From Azospirillum fermentarium (lineage in GTDB: Bacteria; Pseudomonadota; Alphaproteobacteria; Azospirillales; Azospirillaceae): a stretch of DNA of 64,000 bases. Where the stretch lies: NCBI RefSeq assembly GCF_025961205.1, contig NZ_JAOQNH010000002.1, forward strand, positions 457,501 to 521,500. Direction: 5' to 3'. The position numbers and the translations under genes are program-made. This document shows positions 28,207 through 37,226 of this stretch, piece by piece (position 1 is the stretch's first letter; each line of letters begins with the position of its first letter). Under the pieces are notes generated by a model. It ran no database searches. It was not told the DNA's origin and saw only the letters and a list, made by a program, of their open reading frames with translations.

Positions 28207-29136
28207 ATGGTCACCGACGCCGACGCCGCCGAACTCCGCCACGCCTCCTCCCCCACCGACCACGCCCTGACCGAACTCCAGCTCTACGGCCACCGGCCCT
28301 TCCAGGACGATCCCGATCCCCGCCCACTGCCCGACGAGACCGCCATCCGCGCCGCCCTGGCCGACGTCTTCGACGCCCTGGTCTCCACCCTGACGGACAC
28401 CCGCCTTGAGCCTGACCTGGCCGACCTGCTGTGGTCCGCCGTCAACCTGTTCCACCGCGCCACCGACCGCGTGCAGCGCGAGCTCGACGACAACGAGGAC
28501 GCCCAGAAGCGCAGCCAGCGCGAGCAGGACGGCTCGGAGATCCGCTCGGTGGAGCTGGAACGGCTGCTGGCCGAGGGGCTGACGCTGATCGAGCGCCGCA
28601 CCGCCATGGAGGCCTTCCGCGACCACGCCGCCGAGCTGTTCGAGGTCCACACCGGCTCCGGCTGGCGGCCCCGGGCCGGCTCGCTGGTCAGCCACCGCAC
28701 CCTGACGGCATCGCTGATCGACAGCCGCGACTTCCTAGCCGCCAAGCGGCGGGCCGAGACCGAGCCGCTCCTGCCGGCCGGCCCCCGCATCGCCTTCACC
28801 GGCGGGGTGGAGTGCAACGACCACCACCGCATCTGGGCGGTGCTCGACAAGGTGCGCACCAAGCACCCCGACATGGTGCTGCTGCACGGCGGCAGCCCGA
28901 AGGGGGCCGAGCGCATCGCCGCCTGCTGGGCCGAGCACCGCAAGGTGACGCAGGTGCTGTTTCGCCCCGACTGGGCCCGCCACGCCAAGGCCGCCCCATT
29001 CAAGCGCAACGACCGGCTGCTGGAGGCGCTGCCGATCGGCATCGTCGCCTTCCCCGGCTCGGGCATCGCCGCCAACCTCGCCGACAAGGCCCGGCGCCTC
29101 GGCATCCCGGTCTGGCGCTTTGGCGACGGCGCCTGA
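28207..29136 (+). CDS. DUF2493 (SLOG/YspA-like) protein
   Basis: 309 residues. The N-terminal 180 residues are charged and helical (DALVSTLTDTRLEPDLADLL, VELERLLAEGLTLIERRTA). The C-terminal 120 residues are the DUF2493 Rossmann-like fold: RIAFTGGVECNDHHRIW, then HPDMVLLHGGSPKGAERIAA, then FPGSGIAANLADKARRLGIP. SLOG proteins bind nucleotide-derived ligands and are often linked to plasmid maintenance or immunity; no specific function is known for this one. A broken partial copy of its 3' end lies at 30464-30589. Confidence 0.85.
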   Translation: MVTDADAAELRHASSPTDHALTELQLYGHRPFQDDPDPRPLPDETAIRAALADVFDALVSTLTDTRLEPDLADLLWSAVNLFHRATDRVQRELDDNEDAQKRSQREQDGSEIRSVELERLLAEGLTLIERRTAMEAFRDHAAELFEVHTGSGWRPRAGSLVSHRTLTASLIDSRDFLAAKRRAETEPLLPAGPRIAFTGGVECNDHHRIWAVLDKVRTKHPDMVLLHGGSPKGAERIAACWAEHRKVTQVLFRPDWARHAKAAPFKRNDRLLEALPIGIVAFPGSGIAANLADKARRLGIPVWRFGDGA

Positions 29137-29148
29137 GCGCCGCCGTTC

Positions 29149-29175
29149 CGGCGATCCGCTTCGGCGGATCGCCGG
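29149..29175 (+). terminator. Strong hairpin with TTCG loop after DUF2493 gene
   Basis: CGGCGATCCGC, loop TTCG, GCGGATCGCCGG: 11-12 bp stem 13 bases after the stop codon. The following bases are CCTTCCG, not a T-run, but the UUCG-type loop is typical of stable transcript ends. Confidence 0.65.
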
Positions 29176-29334
29176 CCTTCCGTAAATCCGTTGTCCTGGA
29201 CAGCCGGATCGGCGGCAACGCGCCGATGGTGTTGAAAAGCCGGGTCTCGGTACCCGGTTCGCCCAAGCCCCCGTCGGCGTTGCGCTGAGCCTCCTCAAGG
29301 CCGCTCCGCCGACAGAGGCCGAAGCGCGGCGTTG

Positions 29335-30210
29335 TTAGGCTGCCAGCTGCTCCGCGCGCTCCTGCATGCGCGCTACGGCCCCAGAAATCGAGTCGATGTC
29401 GGGAGCGAACAGATGAGGCATTGCGTCGAGCAGCCGTGGCAATTCGAACAACCGGTTCCGCGCAAGATGATCGAGCGCCAGCGTCCGGGCGGGACCGTGT
29501 GACCAAGCGATCGTACCGGCCAGCGTCGGGAAATGGGTCTCTTTTTCGATCCCGCGGATCCAAAGCCATGGATCCAGGCGCGTGACCCCATCATCGGTGA
29601 CGTGCCACAACGGCTTGTAGTCCCGGGCGAAGGTCACGGTGGAACCATCCTTGAGCGTCCAGTAGCCATAAGGCAACCATAGGCGGCTCGGCGCGAAATC
29701 CTCCAGCGGCACCCTCGGGGTCACGACCTCGAAATCAGCGCATATGCCGTAGCCCGTATCGTAGAAGAGATGGGTGGGGCGTCCCATCGATTTCAGATAG
29801 GCGGTTCTGTTCGAGCCGGGCGCCTTCACCCGGACGATGGTGCCAGCCTTGCCGCGCCCGGGCGGACCGAAGAGCCGATCACGCCAAATCATCGTGCGGA
29901 GCCTGAGGGCGTCGTCGAGTGTCAAATCGCTCAGCAGGCGAGACTTGGACAGCGCATACTGCACGTCGCCATGATCGGCCGCCAGCCTGTCTGCGACCGA
30001 GAGGATGATACACTTGGCCTGCTCGAGATTTATCCGCGCGGCGGGCATCAGGCTGGCCAGCGTGGACGAGATCATATCGTGCCAATCGCGGTAGCCGATT
30101 GCGCCTGCGACCGCCTCCTGTGCGGCTGACAGTTTCACATGGTGTGCGTGGCGTGCGAGCAGTTTCGCGGCCGCCTTGGGCCGGTCGAGATTGGAGAAAA
30201 AGAGTCGCAT
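29335..30210 (-). CDS. Hypothetical protein with RDWHD-type N-terminal motif
   Basis: 291 residues from the ATG at 30210. The frame extends upstream to 30378, but that part overlaps repeated sequence and lacks a ribosome site. The N-terminus, MRLFFSNLDRPKAAAKLLAR and AAQEAVAGAIGYRDWHDM, matches a motif found at the start of several plasmid-borne proteins of unknown role (LFxNLDRPKxAAK and GYRDWHDL). The middle has alternating beta strands (GTIVRVKAPGSNRTAYL, LPYGYWTLKDGSTVTF) and ends with helices. No catalytic motif seen. It is a single gene facing left, convergent with the DUF2493 gene. Confidence 0.65.
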   Translation of the reverse strand: MRLFFSNLDRPKAAAKLLARHAHHVKLSAAQEAVAGAIGYRDWHDMISSTLASLMPAARINLEQAKCIILSVADRLAADHGDVQYALSKSRLLSDLTLDDALRLRTMIWRDRLFGPPGRGKAGTIVRVKAPGSNRTAYLKSMGRPTHLFYDTGYGICADFEVVTPRVPLEDFAPSRLWLPYGYWTLKDGSTVTFARDYKPLWHVTDDGVTRLDPWLWIRGIEKETHFPTLAGTIAWSHGPARTLALDHLARNRLFELPRLLDAMPHLFAPDIDSISGAVARMQERAEQLAA

Positions 30211-30463
30211 GTGAACCACTCCGGCGGTGCTTGAAGAGGCGTGTCCACTAGGCCCGCGCGCACCTGGAAAGGTCCGGGTCGTGATCGCACTCCTGCCCTC
30301 GGGCTGCGCCAATGTGGACGGCATGGCCGGATCAGCCGTACGCAGGATGACGGACTTCTCGACGCGGTTCAACACCATCCTGCAACCATGGCCGGTCGAT
30401 CACGCGATCAATCAGGCCATTGGTCACTTTCACGATGTGGCGCCCCCTTTGAGAAGCCCGACG

Positions 30464-30589
30464 AGGTGCGTGCCAAGCACCCGGACATGGTGCTGCTGCA
30501 CGGCGGTAGCACTAAGGGAGGCCGAGCGGCGGATCACCAACTTTTCCGTAAATCCGTTATCCTGGATAGGCGGATCAGCGGCTATGTAC
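30464..30589 (+). pseudogene. Degenerate, internally deleted copy of DUF2493 3' region
   Basis: 30464-30527 matches 28851-28915 (EVRAKHPDMVLLHGGSTKGG), and 30525-30589 matches 29161-29222 beyond the stop codon, including the shared CCGTAAATCCGTT block. About 245 bases between them are missing. This is the scar of an old duplication; the rest of 30211-30676 shows no gene. Confidence 0.7.
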
Positions 30590-30676
30590 CATCTCTAGAC
30601 ATTCATCGGTATGTGGACGGCGAGCATTTTGGTGTGGTTCTGAGAGGAGATCTTCGCTTCGATTGCGCACATAAGA

Positions 30677-33207
30677 TCAAAATATCTCAAAGTCATTATT
30701 TTCGGTTTCGTGGGTATTCTGAAACACATTCACCCTACGGATGATGTCTGAGTAGCCCACCTTACCGACAACGCGCTCTTCCTCATTTTCCTCGATATGT
30801 TCTCTCCACGCCTGCCGGATAAGGTTTCTCGTATATTCGGCGACATTAGAATCGCTCCATTTTGGTAGACCCGTAATAGACCGTGGCCAACTGCTGTTGT
30901 TGCATCTCGAGATTGCGCCATCGTGCTTGAGTACAACAGATATATCCTCGGAAGTGCGGAAATCATCCCGAAATTCCTTTGGATGAACGCTATCCTGATC
31001 TTCATCATAATCGAACTCGCCGTCGAAGCTGATAGTAATTTCTCTCACTGATCCGAGTTTTTCGCTGAATTCGTCCGTTGAGAGCCAATCTGCTCCCCAC
31101 TTTATGAACTTAAGGTCTCCAATGTCACCGCCGCATTCAAGCACCACTTCCGCGGCACGCGCCTGACGTTCCTCATCCTTCACAGATGCAGCAATTAAGC
31201 TGGCCTGCTCCGATGCCCAGCGTGAAAGTGCCTCTTTTGTAGCAAGCGGTTGCGCTATATCCCGGGCAGCTGTTGTTGCCTCCCCCAACAAGATGCCTTC
31301 GACATTATGGAGCCTCCCTGCGCGAAGCCCCGAAATGGTTATCCACCCCCCATCTGCTGAGAACGAATACCGGGATGGCGAAATGTAGGCACGCCCAAAA
31401 ACCTGACCGTCAATGCCACTGATGGTCTTCATGAGCGCTCGATCCGACTTTGTCGCGTCACCATCAGTGCGGCCTCCCGTTGGGTTGAGGCGCCGAACCA
31501 AGTCTAAGTCGCTGATTTTCAGCCAGTCGCCTGGCCGAGCTACCGTTTCTGTTCCTTCCTGGACGATAATCTCGGTTGCGATATCAAGGTTGGGAGCCAC
31601 AGCGCCAACCAGCTTTGCCAATGAGAGCGCTTCCTTAGTGTAAGAGTTGACGTGGAGAAGGCCCCCCGCTCGGTGTGGGTGGTTCTTCAGTAACACCTCT
31701 ATGCGCGTGCCACCATCAATGGGAACAGGTGCCCCAGGTGCAGGAGAAAGGATAGGACGTGAACTTGTCCCGTCACGAAATTCTAGGAGATTTCCTGTAT
31801 CCTGCCCTCTGTCACAACGTCGCGAATACACACGGACAATCGGTCCCAGCATGAAAATTGAGAAGAAGCCGATACCAAATCGCCCGATGGCATGCATTCC
31901 GGAGGCCATCAGACCTGGAAATTCTTCCATCGCTTGTGGAGACCGCCAAAAAGACGTTCCAAAATCGAGAAGCGGCCCTGTAAGCACGTACTCGGACATG
32001 CCGATGCCGTTGTCCTCAACGACCAACCAAACTTCGTCACCTTCTGGAACTAGGCCTATCGTAATCAGACCCCAGTCAGCGGCACGCTTCTGGTATCTTC
32101 GTCTGGCTTGGACAGCATCGGCAGCATTTTGGATGAGCTCACGTAGTGCAACTGTTGGATCATTTCCGTAGAGCTTGGACCCGCCGAGGTTCTCCACAAT
32201 CCGTGGAACATCCGAGACTTGGAGTCGAGCATCGACTGGACGCCAACCTCGAGTTTGAACGGAGCGGGCAAGAATTTCTGGTGACCCTGCTCCTTTGATC
32301 CGTCTTGCCTTCAGAACTTCGCGGTTCCGTCCCTGTAGGAGCAAATCAACATCCCGAAGTTCGCGGTCGACAGCATTCAGCGTGTCATATGCAAGCCACC
32401 AAGCCTCCGCATCCTCTTTTCCGAAGGGCTGTCCCGTGGTGAATACCATTGCGTCGAGCTCGATATGCGGCCTAGCTAAACGCTCCTGAAATGCCCAATG
32501 AAGTGCCGAAATCCCACTAGGATTGGTAATCGCGCGAAGGAATCTTGGAGCGCGACGGCTGTCAAGGTGTAGGGCGTCGGCAACGCGCAGAAGGCAGGCG
32601 AGTTTAATCCGGTCAATCCGATTGAGCGTCCGGTTCGCAAGCGCTCCAAGATCGCCCGAGAATTCTTGCTCAAGTTTGTGTATGGACCACCAATGGCTGT
32701 GAGCAATCTGACCGATTGTCGGTCCATAGAATCGGCGAAGTTCTGAATCTTCGACCAGATAAACCTGCGATCCGTCTGCCGTGCGCCATGCCTGCTCAGC
32801 GAGTTCCTCAGCACGCTCTGCATGTAGGCGACGAAGGACGTCCGGTACGATGCGTTGTATAATTTCGGCCGGTGGGTCCTCAACATCGAACTTTTCGTTT
32901 CCGCTTTCCTCCGACGCCAAGGCGAGGCGTGCGACGGCATCCTTCCACGCCATCGTCGTCCTCACTTCTGTTAGGCCACCAGGATAAGCAGCCAGACTCA
33001 TTGCGGCATCGTGCAGAAGGATGCTCGCGCCGAGAACAAACGCTTCTGCCGGATTGACGTTGACGGCTCCCTCGGCAACCGAAGATGCGGTGTCCCACAG
33101 GGCATCCAGATGGCTGATATCATGAACCGTCATTCCGGGTAGGTCGACGGCAATCCGCGAAACAAGTTGTGCCGCGCGCTCTCGAATCGAGAGATACTGA
33201 GTTCTAA
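30677..33207 (-). CDS. HD-like/HSP90-type ATPase protein, N-terminus removed by IS
   Basis: About 843 residues of native sequence; the first native residues run from TQYLSIRERAAQLVSRIAVD. The N-terminal part has an HD-like set (TVHDISHLDALW, then ILLHDAAMSL). The middle is a GHKL/HSP90-type ATPase: ELIQNAADAVQARRR (N-box), VVEDNGIGMSEYV (G1) and GRFGIGFFSIF (G2). The C-terminal third is unassigned. HD plus GHKL ATPase proteins are often found in defence islands, so a sensor or regulator role is plausible but unproven. Reading upstream enters the IS; the in-frame ATG at 33241 encodes IS-derived residues (MPPHRSVFPRP), so the native start is lost. G+C is visibly lower than its surroundings, pointing to separate acquisition. 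Confidence 0.7.
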
Positions 33208-34511
33208 CAGGGCGCGGAAAAACGGACCGATGCGGTGGCATTGTCTCCGCTGAAGCTTGGAAATGGTGTTTTCGGGGCCTGTTTTGGTCTGGATGGCGCC
33301 TTTTTCCGCGCCCTCAGGCTCCTGGAGCCGCCATTCAGGCGGACTCCGGGATGATTATGCCGTTGTCAGCAGCTTGGGCAGACGGATCAGGTTATAGGCG
33401 GCGGCAGTCAGCGTGAACATCCAACCGACGCGGGCGGTGCCGCGGTGACGGGTCTTGCGCAGCCCCGCCCCCTTGATCCAGCCGAAGACCTCCTCGATCC
33501 GCTTGCGGATGCGCAAGGACACGGCATAGCCGGGGTGACGGGTGGTCCGGCCATCAATGGCTGAGCGGCGGTTGCTGGTGTTCTGGGCAACGTGCGGGGT
33601 GGCGCCCAGGCGGCGCATGTTCGCCACGAAATCCTTGGTGTCGTAAGCCTTGTCGGCGCCCAGCGTGATGCGGTGGCAGCCGGAGATGGCCTCGACCATC
33701 GACACCGCCGCCTCGCGTTCGGCCAAGCCCGTAGCCGCCGTCAGCCGGACATCCACCACCAGAGCATGGCGGTTCTCCATCAGCGCGTGGCCCATGAAGG
33801 CCAGCTTCGCCGGCTGCCCGTTGCCCTTGCGGTAGAGACGCGCCTCGGGATCGGTTGTGGAGGCATGCGTTTCGTTGGACCGTTTCTCACCGTGAAAGTC
33901 GCGCTCGCCGTTGCGGCCCGGCCCCGGCGGCTCACCGCTGCCATCTTTGGGCCGGAAGCTCTTCACGCTGGCCCACGCCTCGATCAGCGTGCCGTCCACC
34001 GAGAAGTGCTCGTCCGACAGCAGCGCCTTGACCCGCGGCTGATCCAGCACGGTGGCCAGGAACGTGGCCGCCACATCCCCCGCCAGCAAACGCTCACGGT
34101 TCTTGGTGAAGACCGTCACGTCCCACACCGGGGCGTCCATCGACAGCCCGACGAACCAGCGGAACAGCAGGTTGTAATCAAGCTGCTCCATCAACTGGCG
34201 TTCCGAGCGCACCGAGTAGAAGGCCTGGAGCAGCAGCGCCCGCAGCAGCTTCTCCGGTGCGATCGACGGCCGCCCGATCTTCGAGTACAGACCCTCGAAG
34301 GCTGGCGACATCACCTCCAGCGCTTCATCCACGATGGCCCGGATCGCCCGCAACGGGTGGTTGGCCGGAACCCGAGCCTCACAGCTCACGTAGCTGAACA
34401 GACCCTCGCTGCGTTCGTCCGAACCCCGCATCGCCCCCTCGCCGGCCTCATTCTCTACGAAATGAGAGAATCACGACCGGCCAGCCGGGCATAGCCTTTT
34501 TCCGCGCCCTG
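33208..34511 (-). mobile_element. IS5-like insertion sequence, copy B (1304 bp, inverted)
   Basis: Same length, ends (CAGGGCGCGGAAAAA) and transposase as copy A but on the opposite strand. Flanks are CTAA on the left and ATAG on the right, not a duplication, and the genes on either side are unrelated. This suggests a deletion or rearrangement next to the element after insertion. Confidence 0.9.
33355..34431 (-). CDS. IS5-like transposase, copy B
   Basis: 358 residues, identical to the copy at 15015-16091, including the candidate acidic triad regions FSVDGTLIEAW, TLGADKAYDT and RIEEVFGWIKG. It is intact and presumably able to mobilise both copies. Confidence 0.92.
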   Translation of the reverse strand: MRGSDERSEGLFSYVSCEARVPANHPLRAIRAIVDEALEVMSPAFEGLYSKIGRPSIAPEKLLRALLLQAFYSVRSERQLMEQLDYNLLFRWFVGLSMDAPVWDVTVFTKNRERLLAGDVAATFLATVLDQPRVKALLSDEHFSVDGTLIEAWASVKSFRPKDGSGEPPGPGRNGERDFHGEKRSNETHASTTDPEARLYRKGNGQPAKLAFMGHALMENRHALVVDVRLTAATGLAEREAAVSMVEAISGCHRITLGADKAYDTKDFVANMRRLGATPHVAQNTSNRRSAIDGRTTRHPGYAVSLRIRKRIEEVFGWIKGAGLRKTRHRGTARVGWMFTLTAAAYNLIRLPKLLTTA

Positions 34512-34835
34512 ATAGTCCTCCATGAAGCGCTTGCCGAATTCCTTCATGGTAGGGGATGCCTTGCGCCGGTCGCGTTCGGATGCTGGATCGCCGCCGCGCC
34601 GGACATCGGACAGGTGCTTCATGGCCTCGGTCCGGGCGACGTCAGGCGTCAGGACGCCATGGGGGCCAATGTTGACGCGGCGCAGACGGCCGCCGGCCCG
34701 GAATTGGGCCAGATACATCTTCCGGCCGGAAGGATAGACGCGCAATCCGAAGCCCTTCAGTTCCTCGTCCCAGAGGAAGAATTCCTGCTCGCCGGGGACG
34801 GCGGCATCGACGGACCGTTTCGTGATCTTGACCAT
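34512..34835 (-). pseudogene. Tyrosine integrase N-terminal fragment (DUF4102)
   Basis: About 108 codons (MVKITKRSVDAAVPGEQEFF to FGKRFMEDYQ). This is the DUF4102 arm-binding domain that starts P4-like and genomic-island integrases: FLWDEELKGFGLRVYPSGRK, then AQFRAGGRLRRVNIGPHG. The core-binding and catalytic domains, including the R-H-R-Y residues, are gone; the IS follows immediately. The start faces the tRNA-Met fragment 190 bases away, the usual place for an island integrase next to its attachment site. Confidence 0.85.
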
Positions 34836-35024
34836 AGAGTACCCCCACGAGCGCCGGCATCTCCGGAATCAAATCGGAATCACCTGGGAAGAATTGAGAG
34901 CGTTTCCGATGAAGCTGTAGCGTAGATTGGCTTCAATAAAACTCCAATGGAAACAAGGTATTATGGTGGGATTGGATGCCATGGGGTGCTGCCGGAAACG
35001 TGCGCGCAGGGGTCTGAAAACGAA

Positions 35025-35069
35025 CTCATAACCTGAAGGTCGTCGGTTCAAATCCTCTCCCCGCAACCA
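35025..35069 (+). other. tRNA-Met 3' fragment, likely attachment-site core
   Basis: CTCATAACCTGAAGGTCGTC, then GGTTCAAATCC and CCCCGCAACCA, reproduce the anticodon (CAT) arm to CCA end of a tRNA-Met. The 5' half is absent: the preceding bases do not form acceptor or D-arm sequence. The T-stem is slightly mismatched. A 3' tRNA fragment beside integrase genes is the standard footprint of island integration. Confidence 0.8.
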
Positions 35070-36723
35070 CTGATAACGACAAACCCGTAGCATCCGCTGC
35101 GGGTTTTGTTGTTTTTACAGCCTTTCCAATGGCTTGCCGCTCCGTCCAGTTGAGGATCGTGCCCAGTTCGCCGTGAAGCGTCGCGTAAATCTCGCCTCGT
35201 TCTGGCCCCGGTGTGAGCGAAATCTTCTCGATCAGCCCACGTAAAGTCTCTGCCGCTTCCTGGCGCTCTTCCTTGCGATTGAGCGCCTTGGTCAGCGCAG
35301 AAACCTTCTTCGCATAGATCGCCGAGGCGCTCGGCAGAATGTCCGGGGTGTCCTCTGGCGCATCGGCCAGCAGGGTGGTCAGTTCGGTCTTGCGGGCCTC
35401 CAGCGTGTCCATCTCTGCCTTCATGCTCTCATGGAACATACCAGCCTTGATCGCCTCGATGATGCCGCGGATCTGCTTCTCGATCTTTACCAGTTCCGCC
35501 TTCCAGGCATCGCCGCTGGAGCGGCGTTCCCGGTTCAGCCGGTTGGTCTCCTCCGCGTAGGCGCGCATGGCCTCCTCAACGATCTCAGGCGCCATCATGC
35601 GGTCCTTCAGGCCGGAGAGCACGCGGGCTTCCAGATCCTCACGCGGGATCGTGCGGCTGTTTGAGCACGCGCCCTTGCTGATGTGGTTCGAGCAGGCGAA
35701 TCTATCTGCACCGCGAAGTGAGTAGGGGCCTCCGCAGCAGCCACAGAACACCAGACCGGACAGAAGGGACTTCGGCCGACGTGTGCCGTTCAGGCGGTTC
35801 TTTTTGTGGTGCTTGCGCACGGCTTCGGTGACGTTGGCAAACTTCTCGGCGATCTCGCCCTGTCGGACACGGACTGAATGCCAGAGTTCGTCATCGACAA
35901 TGCGCAGCTCCGGCACATCCTTGATGATCCATTCCGATTCCGGGTTCAGGCGTGAGACGCGCTTTCCGGTGGATGGATCTTTGATGTAGCGAAGCCGGTT
36001 CCAGATCAGACGACCGATATAAAGTTCATTGTTCACCAGCCCCGTGCCGCGCTTTACATGGCCCCGGATCGTGGTGTCGCTCCAGAGCTTGCCAGCCGGA
36101 CCCGGGACACCTTCCTCGTTCAATGTGCGGGCGATGGTGCGGGGGCCGACGCCGGCGGCGAACTCGCGGAAGATGCGCCGGACAACATTCGCCTCGGCTT
36201 CGTTGATTTCCCGGTCGCCGCGAATGGGATCACCGCGCGCATCGAGCTGCTTGACGACATTGTAGCCAAAGCACAGACCGCCACCCGATTTGCCGTCCTC
36301 GACGCGGCCGCGAATGCCGCGATGGGTTTTGGCGGCAAGGTCTTTCAGGAACAGCGCATTCATCGTGCCCTTGAGCCCGACATGAAGCTCGCTGATCTCG
36401 CCCTCCGACAGCGTGACAATCGGAACGCCTGCGAACTTGAGGTGCTTGTAGAAGGTGGCGACGTCAGCCTGGTCACGACTGATGCGATCCAGTGCCTCTG
36501 CCAGAACGATGTCGAACTGGCCAGCCTGCGCATCCTGAAGAAGGGCCTGAATGCCGGGGCGCAGGATCATGCTCGCGCCGGAGATGCCAGCATCCTTGTA
36601 GGTTCCGACGATCTTCCACTTCTCGCGCTTCGCCTGCTCGCGGCAGATACGTAGTTGGTCCTCGATCGACGCTTCGCGCTGATTGTCGGAAGAGTATCGG
36701 GCATAAAGCGCAACGCGGGTCAT
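35026..36723 (-). CDS. Large serine recombinase (site-specific integrase)
   Basis: 565 residues. The N-terminal resolvase domain has the nucleophile in LYARYSSDNQ (Ser11/12), then EASIEDQLRIC and AEALDRISRDQADVA. The recombinase domain (GYNVVKQLD, RIFREFAAGVGPRTIARTLN) follows. A zinc ribbon (GLVFCGCCGGPYSLRGADRF) and a C-terminal coiled coil (about 420-500) complete a normal large serine recombinase. The last residues (VVAGRGFEPTTFRL) are translated from the complement of the tRNA-Met fragment, and the stop codon lies in the anticodon arm. This shows that the element's end coincides with the tRNA. ATG at 36723. Confidence 0.92.
   Translation of the reverse strand: MTRVALYARYSSDNQREASIEDQLRICREQAKREKWKIVGTYKDAGISGASMILRPGIQALLQDAQAGQFDIVLAEALDRISRDQADVATFYKHLKFAGVPIVTLSEGEISELHVGLKGTMNALFLKDLAAKTHRGIRGRVEDGKSGGGLCFGYNVVKQLDARGDPIRGDREINEAEANVVRRIFREFAAGVGPRTIARTLNEEGVPGPAGKLWSDTTIRGHVKRGTGLVNNELYIGRLIWNRLRYIKDPSTGKRVSRLNPESEWIIKDVPELRIVDDELWHSVRVRQGEIAEKFANVTEAVRKHHKKNRLNGTRRPKSLLSGLVFCGCCGGPYSLRGADRFACSNHISKGACSNSRTIPREDLEARVLSGLKDRMMAPEIVEEAMRAYAEETNRLNRERRSSGDAWKAELVKIEKQIRGIIEAIKAGMFHESMKAEMDTLEARKTELTTLLADAPEDTPDILPSASAIYAKKVSALTKALNRKEERQEAAETLRGLIEKISLTPGPERGEIYATLHGELGTILNWTERQAIGKAVKTTKPAADATGLSLSVVAGRGFEPTTFRL
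35084..35116 (+). terminator. Terminator following the tRNA fragment
   Basis: CCCGTAGC, loop ATCC, GCTGCGGG (8-bp stem with one wobble), then TTTTGTTGTTTTT: a factor-independent terminator on the plus strand, carried along with the tRNA 3' end. It lies inside the 3' coding end of the serine recombinase gene on the other strand. Confidence 0.75.
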
Positions 36724-36759
36724 CGGTCAGTCCTTTCAAGCTCCGTGTGAGGGGGCAGG

Positions 36760-36960
36760 TTAATTCTGTTCAGGGTCGGAGGCGGTTTCGACGGCTTTGC
36801 CGCTGCGCTGCGCCGCTGACAGCAGCTCGTCATATTGGGCGGCCGACATCAGCACAAACTCGCGCCGGCCATGTCGCGTGATCTCTACCGGCTCACGGTG
36901 AGACTCGTTCAGATACTGTCCGAACTTGCGCTGGAATTCGAGGGAGGTTGTGGTTGGCAT
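36760..36960 (-). CDS. Phd/YefM-type antitoxin, orphan
   Basis: 66 residues. SLEFQRKFGQYLNESHREPV and EITRHGRREFVLMSAAQYDEL are the DNA-binding fold of Phd/YefM antitoxins, which repress their own promoter and neutralise a partner toxin. No RelE/Doc-type toxin follows; the next gene is the serine recombinase 36 bases downstream. It may regulate the recombinase promoter or be the remains of a toxin-antitoxin pair. GGAG lies seven bases before the ATG. Confidence 0.8.
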   Translation of the reverse strand: MPTTTSLEFQRKFGQYLNESHREPVEITRHGRREFVLMSAAQYDELLSAAQRSGKAVETASDPEQN

Positions 36961-36990
36961 CGCAGACTCCAGGAGAACAGGTCTGCCTAT

Positions 36991-37018
36991 ATAATACGTA
37001 TTACACGTATAAATGCAA
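36991..37018 (-). promoter_or_regulatory. Promoter and palindromic operator of the antitoxin gene
   Basis: On the minus strand TTGCAT (37018-37013), 16 bases, then TATTAT (36996-36991) form a good sigma-70 promoter. The perfect palindrome TAATACGTATTA (36992-37003) covers the -10 box, as expected for autoregulation by a Phd-type repressor. Confidence 0.65.
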
Positions 37019-37031
37019 GAGGATTTGCAGG

Positions 37032-37226
37032 TCAGCTACGTAGGTGGCGTTGACCTTTGCGCTCCGCTGCCAGCTTGCGCTCAAATTGTTCGCGGGCGAT
37101 CTGGCGTCCGATCAGGCGGGCCAGTGACATGACTGCAGCGTCTTTGCGCGCAGGATCGTGCCGGTCCGTTTCCGGTCCGTTCGAGGCTGTGACCTCGATA
37201 TCGATCCTGTTCCGCTTGACCGCCAT
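37032..37226 (-). CDS. Small hypothetical protein upstream of antitoxin
   Basis: 64 residues from the ATG at 37226 (MAVKRNRIDIEVTASNG to ERKLAAERKGQRHLRS). A short beta start is followed by a long amphipathic basic helix (ARLIGRQIAREQFERKLAAE). Small proteins of this kind often sit beside serine recombinases in alphaproteobacterial islands; function unknown. It is transcribed towards the antitoxin and recombinase. Confidence 0.5.
   Translation of the reverse strand: MAVKRNRIDIEVTASNGPETDRHDPARKDAAVMSLARLIGRQIAREQFERKLAAERKGQRHLRS

Noticed and set aside
35010-35069. A complete functional tRNA-Met gene
   Set aside because: Only the anticodon arm to CCA end is present; the acceptor 5' strand and D arm are absent.
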